53,623 nt of DNA from Patescibacteria group bacterium (GTDB lineage: Bacteria; Patescibacteriota; Patescibacteriia; JACQRZ01): the NCBI GenBank assembly GCA_038065255.1, contig JBBTRI010000003.1:7048-60670 (forward strand), read 5' to 3'. This document shows, one piece after another, positions 31,561-40,084 of this stretch (its first letter is position 1; every line of letters starts with the position of its first letter). Position numbers and translations under genes: made by a program. The notes beneath the pieces are model-generated. The model ran no database searches and was not told where the DNA came from. It worked only from the letters and a program-made list of their open reading frames with translations.

Positions 31561-33402
31561 ATGAAGGGAATTGTAAAAAATATTGTTGTATTTCTTCTTG
31601 CTATCTTTGTAGTAGGGAGTTTTTTGAGCTTGTACTCATCGCGCTCGATCAAAAAAGAAGAAAAAATCGGTATCGAAACGATGGTTCGGCAAATTCAACA
31701 AGAAGAGATAAAAGAAATTATCATTGAAGGCGACACAATCCATATCACCCTCAATAAGGATGCCAAGCGGGAAATTCTCCACAAAGAGCCGAGCGAATCA
31801 CTTAGCACGCTTCTCAAAAATTATAATGTCGATACCGAGAAGTTAAAAAAAGTAACAGTCGAAGTGAAGGATCAGGCAAGTCTCTTTTGGTTCAATGCAT
31901 TTGTTACATTTGTGCTCCCATTTGCAATACTCGCATTTTTCATCTATATAATGGTGCGCCAAGTGCAGGGCGCAAATAATCGCGCGATGACGTTTGGATC
32001 GAGTAGGGCGCGGCGGTTTGACACGAAAAACCAAAAAAATACCATCACATTCAAGGACTTTGCCGGCGCGAAAGAATCAAAAGAAGAGCTGCAGGAAATC
32101 ATTGAATTTCTGAAGGATCCAAAAAAGTTCACAGATCTTGGTGCGCGAATTCCAAAAGGGGTTATGCTTGTGGGTGCGCCGGGAACCGGCAAAACATTGC
32201 TTGCAAAAGCAGTTGCCGGTGAAGCTGAAGCCCCCTTCTTTCATGTTTCCGGCTCTGAATTTATAGAAATGTTCGTTGGTGTGGGTGCAAGCCGCGTGAG
32301 AGACTTGTTTGCTCAGGCAAAAAAAGCTGCGCCAAGTATTATTTTCATCGATGAAATAGATGCCGTCGGCCGACAACGCGGTTCCGGCTTGGGAGGGTCT
32401 CATGATGAACGCGAGCAGACACTCAATCAAATTCTTGTAGAGCTAGATGGATTTGAGCCGAACGCAAATGTTATCGTGATTGCGGCAACAAACAGGCCGG
32501 ACGTTCTCGATCCTGCATTGCTACGCCCCGGACGCTTTGATAGGCGTGTGGTTATTGACTTGCCTAATATTAGCGAGCGCGAGGAAATATTAGTAGTGCA
32601 CGCGAGCAATAAGCCTTTGGCGGAAGGTGTTTCACTTCGCAGGGTCGCTGAGCGAACACCGGGATTTTCCGGAGCAGATCTGTCGAATCTTCTGAATGAA
32701 GCAGCCATTCTCGTAGCGCGCCAAAACAGGAAGGAATTAACGCTTGAGGATATTCTTATCAGTATTGAAAAGGTACTTCTGGGTCCCGAGCGCAAAAGCC
32801 ATATGATGTCTGAAAAGGAAAAAAAGATTACCGCCTATCATGAGGCGGGGCATGCGCTTGTTTCCCATACATTGCCAAGTGCGCCGCCAGTACAAAAGGT
32901 ATCGATTATTTCTCGCGGGCAAGCGGCCGGTTATACGCTTAATATGCCTACTGAAGACAAGCACTTTAAGACAAAAACAGAATTTACCAGCGAATTGGCA
33001 GTACTTCTTGGCGGATACATGGCAGAGCATATCTTCTTTGGCGACGTAACTACGGGAGCAAGTAGTGATTTGAAGAAAGCAACTCGATTGGCACGAAAGC
33101 TTGTGACGGAATATGGCATGAGTGAGCAGCTGGGACAGCGCACATTTGGCGAACGGGATGACCTTATTTTCCTTGGCAAGGAACTTACAGAGCACAGGGA
33201 TTATAGCGATAAAACAGCAGAGCTTATTGACCAAGAAATATCGAGATTTATTGAAGCCGCCAGAAAACAAGCCGAAGATATAATTAGCTCCTCTAGAGAA
33301 AAAATGGAAAATATAGTAGTATTACTATTAGAAAAGGAGACTCTTGAACGAGAGGAATTTGAGCAAGCTGTCGGATCTGATAAAGCGCCGATAGTAGAAT
33401 AA
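31561..33402 (+). CDS. ftsH: ATP-dependent zinc metalloprotease FtsH
   Basis: 613 aa, normal length. Membrane-bound AAA+ protease that degrades misassembled membrane proteins and regulators. Two N-terminal TM helices (NIVVFLLAIFVVGSFLSLY; FVTFVLPFAILAFFIYIMV) flank a small outer domain. The AAA+ module has Walker A GAPGTGKT, Walker B IIFIDEIDAVG, the pore motif FVGVG and SRH residues in ATNRPDVLDPALLRPGRFDR. The protease half has HEAGH (zinc site) and later SSDLKKATRLARKLVTEYGM with the third ligand Asp. The C-terminus is short and helical. A terminator follows at 33411. Confidence 0.97.
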   Translation: MKGIVKNIVVFLLAIFVVGSFLSLYSSRSIKKEEKIGIETMVRQIQQEEIKEIIIEGDTIHITLNKDAKREILHKEPSESLSTLLKNYNVDTEKLKKVTVEVKDQASLFWFNAFVTFVLPFAILAFFIYIMVRQVQGANNRAMTFGSSRARRFDTKNQKNTITFKDFAGAKESKEELQEIIEFLKDPKKFTDLGARIPKGVMLVGAPGTGKTLLAKAVAGEAEAPFFHVSGSEFIEMFVGVGASRVRDLFAQAKKAAPSIIFIDEIDAVGRQRGSGLGGSHDEREQTLNQILVELDGFEPNANVIVIAATNRPDVLDPALLRPGRFDRRVVIDLPNISEREEILVVHASNKPLAEGVSLRRVAERTPGFSGADLSNLLNEAAILVARQNRKELTLEDILISIEKVLLGPERKSHMMSEKEKKITAYHEAGHALVSHTLPSAPPVQKVSIISRGQAAGYTLNMPTEDKHFKTKTEFTSELAVLLGGYMAEHIFFGDVTTGASSDLKKATRLARKLVTEYGMSEQLGQRTFGERDDLIFLGKELTEHRDYSDKTAELIDQEISRFIEAARKQAEDIISSSREKMENIVVLLLEKETLEREEFEQAVGSDKAPIVE

Positions 33403-33410
33403 CGTATTTA

Positions 33411-33441
33411 AACAAGCCACTCCTTTACCGGGGTGGTTTTT
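33411..33441 (+). terminator. Terminator after ftsH, abutting the pilB start
   Basis: CCACTCC (33417-33423), loop TTTACC, GGGGTGG (33430-33436; one T-G pair), then TTTTT (33437-33441). It ends 7 bp before the ATG of the next gene at 33449, so it may also hide that start. Confidence 0.75.
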
Positions 33442-33448
33442 GTTCAGT

Positions 33449-35140
33449 ATGACAGACGATTCACACAAGAACGATCTTACGATTACATCAAAAAAATCTG
33501 GTGAGTCTTTCACGCAGAAAATGGGAGAAATAGCGCTCAAGGAGAAAGAACGCCAAGTACAGATGCAGGCATTCGCACTTGGCGTGCCATATATTAATTT
33601 ATATGGCAAGCCCGTGCCGCCAAGCAGCATGGAATTAATCTCAGAAGAAGACGCAAAAAAGTTTTTTCTGGTATGTTTTTTGGAATCTGCAGATGGTGTA
33701 AAACTTGCAACAATCGACCCTGCCGCAGAAGGCCTTAAGGAGTTTATTCAGACATTCAGCGAAGTGCAGCATCGTAAGGTCGAACTTTTTCTTATGTCGC
33801 AGGCAAGTTTTGATTCTGTTATGAAGCTCTATGCGCAGATTCCTAAAATCAAACCCCATGTTGCCGGTGTGCAGATTACCCAGGAAGACCTCAGTAAATA
33901 CGCCGGAGATGAATATTCGGATATTCGCAAGCTTAACGATCTTCTTGCAAAAGCAAGCATGTCGGAAATTATAACAATTGTTGTAGCTGTAGCATTTCAT
34001 ACCAAATCATCAGACATCCATATTGAAGCAGAAGAAAAAGACGTCAAAGCGCGATTGCGCATTGATGGTATTCTGCACGATATCGCACTTCTTCCCCATG
34101 GTGTATGGGCCAAGCTTATTGCGCGAGTGAAGCTGCTTTCAGGCTTAAAGATTAATGTTAGTGATAGGCCTCAAGATGGGCGATTTACCATTTTTTTGAA
34201 GGATGACAAGGTTGATGTTCGTGTTTCAACGCTTCCTACGAGTTATGGCGAAAGTGTTGTCATGCGCTTACTTCGATCATCTTCCGCAGGCCTTGGTTTT
34301 GAACAGCTTGGCCTATCCGAATATGCGCATAAGCAGCTCAAAAAAGAAATCGATAAGCCGAACGGTATGGTTATTACGACCGGCCCCACAGGTTCCGGCA
34401 AAACAACAACGCTGTATGCTATTTTGAACTATCTTAATTCGCCGGAATTGAAAATTATTACTCTTGAAGACCCCGTTGAATACAAGCTTGGCGGCATCAG
34501 TCAAAGCCAAATTGATACGGAGAAGGGATACACATTTGCTGGCGGCTTGCGGGCTATTTTGCGCCAAGACCCCGACATTGTCATGGTTGGCGAAATTCGT
34601 GATTTGGAAACTGCAGAAATAGCCATTAATGCCGCGCTTACGGGACACATGGTGCTTTCAACCATTCATACTAATAGCGCTGCCGGCGCTATACCACGGT
34701 TTATAGCCATGGGAGCGAAAGGTTTTCTTCTTGCTCCCGCCCTGAATGCAATGATCGGGCAACGCCTTATCAGAAAGCTCTGCCAGGCATGCAAAATTGA
34801 ACAACAACCGGACACCGAAACGCTTGATCGAATTAAGCAGCTACTTGGCGCCATTTCGCCAACAAGCGGTATTGTAGCGGATCTTTCGAACGCTAAGTTT
34901 TATGCGTCCAAGGGCTGTAATGACTGCCATGGCATTGGGTATAAGGGGCGCTTAGGTATTTACGAAGTATTGCCGATGACAAAAGAAATCGAAGAAATTA
35001 TTCTTTCGGGTTCAGTCTCAGAATATAAACTTCAAGAGGTAGCGGTTGCAAATGGAATGATCACGATGGTCCAAGATGGATTGCTAAGAGTGTTGGCAGG
35101 TACTACTTCTATTGAAGAGGTTTTCTCCGTTGCAGATTAA
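33449..35140 (+). CDS. pilB: Type IV pilus/type II secretion assembly ATPase (PilB/GspE family)
   Basis: 563 aa from the ATG at 33449 (a TTG in frame at 33440 lies in the terminator). The family powers pilus extension or secretion; CPR genomes often carry type IV pili used for attachment and DNA uptake (family knowledge). The N-terminal part is MshEN-like (VPYINLYGKPVPPSSMELIS). The ATPase core has SSDIHIEAEEKDVKARLRID, Walker A GPTGSGKTTTLYAIL, the Asp box LEDPVEYKL, Walker B RQDPDIVMVGEIRDLETAE and the His box STIHTNSA. A C-terminal zinc site is CQAC...CNDCHG. No other pilus gene is in the window. Confidence 0.92.
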   Translation: MTDDSHKNDLTITSKKSGESFTQKMGEIALKEKERQVQMQAFALGVPYINLYGKPVPPSSMELISEEDAKKFFLVCFLESADGVKLATIDPAAEGLKEFIQTFSEVQHRKVELFLMSQASFDSVMKLYAQIPKIKPHVAGVQITQEDLSKYAGDEYSDIRKLNDLLAKASMSEIITIVVAVAFHTKSSDIHIEAEEKDVKARLRIDGILHDIALLPHGVWAKLIARVKLLSGLKINVSDRPQDGRFTIFLKDDKVDVRVSTLPTSYGESVVMRLLRSSSAGLGFEQLGLSEYAHKQLKKEIDKPNGMVITTGPTGSGKTTTLYAILNYLNSPELKIITLEDPVEYKLGGISQSQIDTEKGYTFAGGLRAILRQDPDIVMVGEIRDLETAEIAINAALTGHMVLSTIHTNSAAGAIPRFIAMGAKGFLLAPALNAMIGQRLIRKLCQACKIEQQPDTETLDRIKQLLGAISPTSGIVADLSNAKFYASKGCNDCHGIGYKGRLGIYEVLPMTKEIEEIILSGSVSEYKLQEVAVANGMITMVQDGLLRVLAGTTSIEEVFSVAD

Positions 35141-35150
35141 AAAAATGCGT

Positions 35151-35190
35151 ATATAAAAGAATGCCCTTTTAACAAGGCATTCTTTTATAT
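35151..35190. terminator. Bidirectional terminator between convergent genes
   Basis: 15-bp perfect stem ATATAAAAGAATGCC (35151-35165) with GGCATTCTTTTATAT (35176-35190), loop CTTTTAACAA. U-rich on both strands. It serves pilB (+) and the ICMT-like gene (-). Confidence 0.85.
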
Positions 35191-35207
35191 GGCGCTGGTA
35201 TGTGGTT

Positions 35208-35708
35208 TTATTTTTGTGAAATGCGTGGGATAATAAACGGTGTTTTTTGTTTGTATTCGGAATATTCTTTGCCAAAACGTTCTTCAAGTTCTTTTTCTTC
35301 ACCAAACTTCATGACATACAGAATGAGAGCAAATAGTACAAAGGTTGTAAGCATGAAACCAACAGAGCTGAAAAAAAGTGAAAATCCAAAAAGCCATATA
35401 CCAATGGCAAGCGCATGAGGGTTGCGCACAAAGTGAAAGGGTCCTGTGACAACCAGTTTCGGTGCAGGATTATCCGAAGAGGGAATATGATGCCCTGCCA
35501 TGAAAAGACTTCGGAGTGTCCACATAAAGAGCACCGCGCCACTGATAATAATCACTACCGTCAATATTCGGAAGAGGAGTGGTGTGTCCATGTCCCAACC
35601 GAAGGCTCGATCAAAATTAAGCCCCGTAGCATAGAGCACGGGAACAAGGAGGATAAAGAGAACCATCTGCAGAGTAAGAGAAAGCGTATCTTTGGTCGTA
35701 TTGGTCAT
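35208..35708 (-). CDS. Isoprenylcysteine carboxyl methyltransferase-like membrane protein
   Basis: 166 aa from the ATG at 35708 (MTNTTKDTLSL), preferred over an in-frame start at 35750 because an extended -10 lies at 35741-35749. Four to five TM helices (LTLQMVLFILLVPVLYATGL; LLFRILTVVIIISGAVLFMW; IGIWLFGFSLFFSSVGFMLT). The ICMT/PEMT signature is GPFHFVRNPHALAIGIWLFG, followed by EEKELEERFGKEYSEYKQKT, the conserved E-E-x2-L-x3-F-G-x2-Y pattern. Bacterial members methylate membrane or lipid-like substrates; the substrate here is unknown. Confidence 0.85.
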   Translation of the reverse strand: MTNTTKDTLSLTLQMVLFILLVPVLYATGLNFDRAFGWDMDTPLLFRILTVVIIISGAVLFMWTLRSLFMAGHHIPSSDNPAPKLVVTGPFHFVRNPHALAIGIWLFGFSLFFSSVGFMLTTFVLFALILYVMKFGEEKELEERFGKEYSEYKQKTPFIIPRISQK

Positions 35709-35740
35709 AGAAGAGTGGTTGCTAATAACTAGCTTTTGTA

Positions 35741-35749
35741 AGTATACCA
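35741..35749 (-). promoter_or_regulatory. Extended -10 promoter of the ICMT-like gene
   Basis: Minus strand TGG-TATACT (-10 at 35741-35746, TGG at 35747-35749). The predicted start near 35734 is about 26 nt before the ATG at 35708. Confidence 0.55.
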
Positions 35750-35795
35750 CTTTTTTGCGGTCATTCCTAGTATTCTTGACAACTTTAATTTGGTA

Positions 35796-35823
35796 TTGAA
35801 AACTTCAAATTTTAATATAAAAT
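35796..35823 (+). promoter_or_regulatory. Promoter of the transglycosylase-like gene
   Basis: -35 TTGAAA (35796-35801), 16-bp spacer, -10 TAAAAT (35818-35823). The predicted leader to the ATG at 35896 is about 66 nt. Confidence 0.5.
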
Positions 35824-35895
35824 AGAGGTATTGATATTCACCTATTCCCCGCTGAACTTTTTTAAACAGTGGCATTTCTTTTTTGAAAAAGAGCG

Positions 35896-38103
35896 ATGAT
35901 TATGAGAGCGATTTATCAAAAAAAAATAAACGATATCGTCACTCCATCAATGGAGGAACATTTCACCGTTGATCATGAGGGTCTTTATGTGATTGAAATA
36001 ACGGCATCCGCAAAGAGTTGGTGGCAGAATACGTTTGATCTGCGCAAGTTTTTTAAAAAAGACAGTCTGACTATCCGTATTGATGATCAAGAAGTAGCCC
36101 CACAAAAGAAAAAATTGCGAGCTGACGATCTTTGGAACGGCAACGTGCTGAAGGGAAATACGCTTACTGTATATGTCGTCATGTACTTTGAAGCGATCGC
36201 GCATTCATTATCTTTTACTACCCATAGCAAGCCGCTACTTGATCATATTACCATCTTTTCCCTTGATCAGCAGTTTTTTGAACTTACAACATTGAAGGCA
36301 GAGAAGCGAGATCGTACACCCTGGCTTCTTTTTCTTGGGCATACGACAGCGGCATTTTCATCACTTTCAATAGCTGCCAGAGCCGAAAAAGCAAATGATG
36401 ATGATGACGATCTAAAACTTGTGATTGACGGTACTCTAGAAAAAAACACGGATCGCACGGCGCACAAGGATTGGTATTGGTGCGGAAAGATACTGAAAGG
36501 TGCCGAAAAGATTTTTCAAAAGGAGTTTTCTGATCATGCGCTCGTATCGCGCATTGATATTCATGCTGACGGCGCACCGAAGATCACCGCTTTGCGGATT
36601 GGTATAAAAAAACAAATGATTATTTACAGCAAAAAAGATGTCCAAAGATATACCTATCGCGGACCAGACGGCACGCACGATTATAATCGTTTCGATAGCG
36701 ACATTCTTGATGCGGTCAATACATGGAACAAGGAATTCAACGATGCGTATCCCCCTCCCGAATTCCTCCATCCAAACCTTGTGAAAGCGATGGTCTATGT
36801 AGAAAGCAAGATGGGGTATTACGAAGCAGCGGACTATCCATCATATCCCGACGTGATGCAAGTCGCCGACCCAAGAAATCCGGCAATTCACACATTAAAT
36901 AATGACGGGTGGCTCAGTAAAAAAGGTATTTTAGCGCAAGAGAAAGAGTGGAAGAAGGGAAAGTTCGCAGTTGTCAACTATGGAGGAAAGGCAAACGGCG
37001 CTTCGCCAGCAGAAAGTATCCGGTGGGGTATCCGATGGCTCTATCATATTGCTCAAGGCATTACCCATGAAAAGACACGTTTTTGGAGACCATGGAAAGA
37101 GGCAATAGCGCGTTACAACGGCGGCGGAGACCCAGCGTACAGTGAAAAGGTATACGACACATATCAGCGAAGTGTTGACCGGCAGAGTACGAAACATCCG
37201 ATTCAGCTTTTTTTATTTCTTACGTTGTTCCTTCCCCTGGTAGCCATTGCGGCGTTCAGCGCTGGCGCTGTTTTACGACAGCCCGGCGATGCTGCGCTAC
37301 GAAAGGAGGTCGGCAATCTGCAGGAATCAAACGATATGCGTTCTGTCGATATTGAGAATATCGTCAACGGCATGATAAAAGACATGCTCGTAAGTTACGA
37401 GCGGCAAGATCATTATTATTACAGCGATTTTTTTCAGGAACCGTACACCCTCTGCAAAAAATACGAACAAGAATGCTTTTGGGATCTTATTTTTCCTTCT
37501 TATCTCACGGATATTATTTCAGCATCGAAGAATATGAAGAATTTTTTGTCAGCGATGAGTCAATTTGATATCGTAACCCCCGCTACCTCCATTCTCGGAG
37601 ATTTTGATAACGATCGGGTTAATGAATTGATCGTTATGCTTGACGATCCCTTAAACCACGCATATCTTAGAATCATGATCGTTGATCAAGGCGGATCGAT
37701 GTTGAAGTATAGTGAGCAAAAAATTGATCGACCCTATATCGGCGGCACTCCGCACGCAGTTGATCTGACCGGCGACACAATTCCGGAGATTATTGTGTAC
37801 GCGACCGGAGGAAGGCAAGATATTCAGGCATATATATTTCAATATGATAGAGACGCGCTTCACTTACTTTACGCATTCGAGCGCAACTATCTTCGGGCAG
37901 ATGTTATTTTTTCCGATCAGAACGGAAATCATATCCCCGAGATTATTGTACGCGGGGAGCAGTACGGCGATGAATGTATGGCATGCGAACATGCGTATAT
38001 TGAGGAGGTGTTTGAATATGATCAGCGATCAAAGACGTTTGTTCTTCTTTCTTCAAAGCTCGATAAAAAAGACGAGACAGGATATACTAATCTCAATGAA
38101 TAA
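35896..38103 (+). CDS. Membrane protein with lytic-transglycosylase-like and FG-GAP-like domains
   Basis: 735 aa; an internal Met two codons on is an equal start. No N-terminal signal peptide. Residues ~1-135 are beta-rich and unassigned. Residues ~280-425 look like a lysozyme-fold SLT domain: HPNLVKAMVYVESKMGYYEA has the expected catalytic Glu (~302), and AIARYNGGGDPAYSEKVYDT resembles the family's A-x-A-x-Y-N-x-G...Y-x2-V end motif. One TM helix follows (~438-460: FLFLTLFLPLVAIAAFSAGA). The C-terminal part has three Asp-rich repeats typical of FG-GAP/VCBS blades (GDFDNDRVNELIVML, DLTGDTIPEIIVYA, DQNGNHIPEIIVRG) and four cysteines. Likely envelope-associated peptidoglycan cleavage; the odd domain order leaves topology uncertain. 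Confidence 0.65.
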   Translation: MIMRAIYQKKINDIVTPSMEEHFTVDHEGLYVIEITASAKSWWQNTFDLRKFFKKDSLTIRIDDQEVAPQKKKLRADDLWNGNVLKGNTLTVYVVMYFEAIAHSLSFTTHSKPLLDHITIFSLDQQFFELTTLKAEKRDRTPWLLFLGHTTAAFSSLSIAARAEKANDDDDDLKLVIDGTLEKNTDRTAHKDWYWCGKILKGAEKIFQKEFSDHALVSRIDIHADGAPKITALRIGIKKQMIIYSKKDVQRYTYRGPDGTHDYNRFDSDILDAVNTWNKEFNDAYPPPEFLHPNLVKAMVYVESKMGYYEAADYPSYPDVMQVADPRNPAIHTLNNDGWLSKKGILAQEKEWKKGKFAVVNYGGKANGASPAESIRWGIRWLYHIAQGITHEKTRFWRPWKEAIARYNGGGDPAYSEKVYDTYQRSVDRQSTKHPIQLFLFLTLFLPLVAIAAFSAGAVLRQPGDAALRKEVGNLQESNDMRSVDIENIVNGMIKDMLVSYERQDHYYYSDFFQEPYTLCKKYEQECFWDLIFPSYLTDIISASKNMKNFLSAMSQFDIVTPATSILGDFDNDRVNELIVMLDDPLNHAYLRIMIVDQGGSMLKYSEQKIDRPYIGGTPHAVDLTGDTIPEIIVYATGGRQDIQAYIFQYDRDALHLLYAFERNYLRADVIFSDQNGNHIPEIIVRGEQYGDECMACEHAYIEEVFEYDQRSKTFVLLSSKLDKKDETGYTNLNE

Positions 38104-38232
38104 AGAAGAGGAGATATCAAGTACCCATTTTTTAGACAATCAGTACCTTCCGGTCTGCCTTAGCTAATTGGTTACATTTAAAACGTTGTCCGAATATATT
38201 TGGGGCGCATTTCAGGGCTGTATGCCGCACAC

Positions 38233-38358
38233 TTACGGTCCAGCCGCGTATCTGTCTTGTGGAACCATATAATCATAGGGCATTTTTTCGCTGATTTTTG
38301 GCGCGAGCCAAATGTAAATCAAAAGCGCGATAATGCTTGGAAAAGTAAACCCAAACAT
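38233..38358 (-). CDS. Small single-TM membrane protein (41 aa)
   Basis: Read from the sequence directly: ATG at 38358 to TAA at 38233-38235. The product starts MFGFTFPSIIALLIYIWLAP, one convincing TM helix, and continues KISEKMPYDYMVPQDRYAAG. The abrupt hydrophobic-to-charged pattern and sensible codons argue for a real gene, but the frame is closed by a stop 8 codons before the ATG and no clear promoter or SD is seen. It lies just downstream of tRNA-Leu on the same strand. Unknown function. Confidence 0.45.
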   Translation of the reverse strand: MFGFTFPSIIALLIYIWLAPKISEKMPYDYMVPQDRYAAGP

Positions 38359-38442
38359 CACGACCCGCGACCAGAATCCTTAAATCGAACGATAGCGCGC
38401 GGGGAACGCTAGTGATTACGATTTTGAAAAAAAGTTCGTTTG

Positions 38443-38527
38443 TGGTGCTCGGGGCGGGACTCGAACCCGCAAGCCTTGCGGCGCAACATTTTAAGTGTTG
38501 TGAGTTTACCAATTTCTCCACCCGAGC
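38443..38527 (-). tRNA. tRNA-Leu, anticodon UAA, CCA encoded
   Basis: Minus strand, 5' end at 38527. Acceptor GCTCGGG pairs with CCCGAGC, discriminator A, CCA encoded. The anticodon stem CAACA/TGTTG encloses CTTAAAA, anticodon TAA. A long variable arm (CGCCGCAAGGCTT region) is the class II feature of leucine tRNAs. The T-arm is GCGGG-TTCGAGT-CCCGC. No intron. Confidence 0.95.
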
Positions 38528-38534
38528 TCATCTA

Positions 38535-39017
38535 TTAATTTGACGTGTATTTTTTACAATTTCTTCCTCTGTGAGTTGGCTTAAGACTGTGGCAATTTGG
38601 ACACAAAATCCTTAAATTCTCGAACCTGTTATCAATTCTATTTCCATTGATGTGGTCTAATTCTAGAGGAACCCTCCCATCTTTAGAAATATTAGCCCAG
38701 CCACATTCTTCGCATTTAGGCACTTTAAGACCCTCTTTAAAGAGGCGTTTTTTTAGTTTAAAGCTCTGATATAGACTACCTTTTACTAAAATTTGTTCAA
38801 GTGGTATTTGAGGTCTATTTATTCCATGAAGGCCTTTGCTCCATAACTTCCCAGTAAAATGCTTAATATTAATACCGTATTCACTTATATATTTTTTAAC
38901 TTGAGAATAGTTACCTCCTGCCTCTCTCAATTCAAGCGCTGTTAGTACTTGACGATAGCTACGAGATCGAATAACTGCATCATAAAGCTGTTCTTTTGTC
39001 CATTTCCTTTTCCTCAT
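38535..39017 (-). CDS. HNH endonuclease
   Basis: 160 aa. The C-terminal ~60 residues form an HNH nuclease domain with two zinc-type Cys pairs: VPKCEECGW and LCPNCHS, around the core PLELDHINGNRIDNRFENL (His-Asn-His positions). The N-terminal ~90 residues are basic and resemble a helix-turn-helix-like DNA-binding region (WTKEQLYDAVIRSRSYRQVL). Such stand-alone HNH proteins are often homing enzymes of phage or mobile introns. The gene ends 7 bp before the tRNA-Leu 5' end, on the same strand, and its promoter predicts a leaderless transcript. Confidence 0.85.
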   Translation of the reverse strand: MRKRKWTKEQLYDAVIRSRSYRQVLTALELREAGGNYSQVKKYISEYGINIKHFTGKLWSKGLHGINRPQIPLEQILVKGSLYQSFKLKKRLFKEGLKVPKCEECGWANISKDGRVPLELDHINGNRIDNRFENLRILCPNCHSLKPTHRGRNCKKYTSN

Positions 39018-39023
39018 CTAACA

Positions 39024-39032
39024 ATAATAGCA
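39024..39032 (-). promoter_or_regulatory. Extended -10 promoter of the HNH gene
   Basis: Minus strand TGC-TATTAT (-10 39024-39029). The predicted start is at about 39017, the first base of the ATG, so leaderless. The -35 (TTTTCA) is weak. Confidence 0.45.
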
Positions 39033-39086
39033 TATGGTAGACGAAATGAAAATAGTGACATTTACGTCAACCATTATCTTTTTATT

Positions 39087-40079
39087 TTATACCATTTTCT
39101 CTCGTCTTAGCACCTTCCTTACTGCCGCTTTGATTGCTTTGACCGACATCCCATATTTCTCAAGCAGTTCATGTGGCTGTCCTGATTCGCCAAATGTGTT
39201 TGGCATGCCAATCATTTCTATAGGAATAGGATACTTTTGAGAGAATAGCTCACACGCGGCACTTCCTGCGCCGGCAACCGTTTGATGTTCTTCGACGGTG
39301 ACGGCACATTGTGTTTTGCGCACGGAAGCCATTAGCGTCTTTTCATCAAGCGGTTTAATGGTGTGGTTATTGATGACTTCGCAATCGATACCTTGCAGAG
39401 ATAATTCTTGAGCAGCCACAAGTGATTGATACACCAGCGGTCCGCAGGCAATAATACTCACATCCCTTCCTTTGCGAAATAGTTCCGCTTTTCCGATTGT
39501 AAAAGGAGTTTTTGTTGTTGTGATAACAGGAGTTTTTTCTCGCGCAAATCGGAAATAGACAGGCCCTTGAAATGCCGCCGCCGCAAGCGTTGCTTTTCGA
39601 GTTTCTTCATAATCGCACGGAACAATAACAATCATATTTGGTAGGACGCGCATAATGGCGATGTCTTCTAATGCTTGGTGAGTTGCGCCATCCGGACCCA
39701 CCGAAATGCCCGAGTGAGCTCCGGCGATTTTAACATTTGCTCTATTGATTGCAACGCTCACGCGCACCTGATCCCAGCTTCTACCAGGCGAAAAGACCGC
39801 ATAGCTTGAGATAAAGGGGATTTTCCCTGATAAAGCCAATCCAGCCGCAATACCTGTCATATTTTGTTCTGCAACACCACATTCAACAAAACGTTCTGGA
39901 TAGCGTTTTGCAAACTCCAGCACACGCGTTGATTCTGCCAGATCGCCTGTGAGCACTACCACATTAGGATTTGTTTTCCCAAGCTCAAGAAGAGTATCCC
40001 CATAGCCATTGCGCGTTGGAATCTGTTCGACATCTTTAGAGAAAAGATTGGTATTTAATAATAGAGCCTTGTTGACCAT
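39087..40079 (-). CDS. Transketolase, C-terminal subunit
   Basis: 330 aa. With the next gene upstream it makes a split transketolase, which moves two-carbon units between sugar phosphates in the non-oxidative pentose phosphate pathway. The pyrimidine-binding domain is at the start: PTRNGYGDTLLELGKTNPNV, VVLTGDLAES, RFVECGVAEQNMTGIAAGLA, in which the Glu of GVAEQ activates thiamine diphosphate. Then FISSYAVFSPGRSWDQVRVS, then the transketolase C-terminal domain (VEEHQTVAGAGSAACELF). It starts 5 bp after the N-terminal subunit gene. Confidence 0.92.
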   Translation of the reverse strand: MVNKALLLNTNLFSKDVEQIPTRNGYGDTLLELGKTNPNVVVLTGDLAESTRVLEFAKRYPERFVECGVAEQNMTGIAAGLALSGKIPFISSYAVFSPGRSWDQVRVSVAINRANVKIAGAHSGISVGPDGATHQALEDIAIMRVLPNMIVIVPCDYEETRKATLAAAAFQGPVYFRFAREKTPVITTTKTPFTIGKAELFRKGRDVSIIACGPLVYQSLVAAQELSLQGIDCEVINNHTIKPLDEKTLMASVRKTQCAVTVEEHQTVAGAGSAACELFSQKYPIPIEMIGMPNTFGESGQPHELLEKYGMSVKAIKAAVRKVLRREKMV

Positions 40080-40084
40080 ATATA

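Noticed and set aside
38273-38521. 82-aa minus-strand frame over tRNA-Leu
   Set aside because: Its first third is translated tRNA-Leu sequence; the remainder is in a different frame from the more convincing 41-aa membrane ORF.
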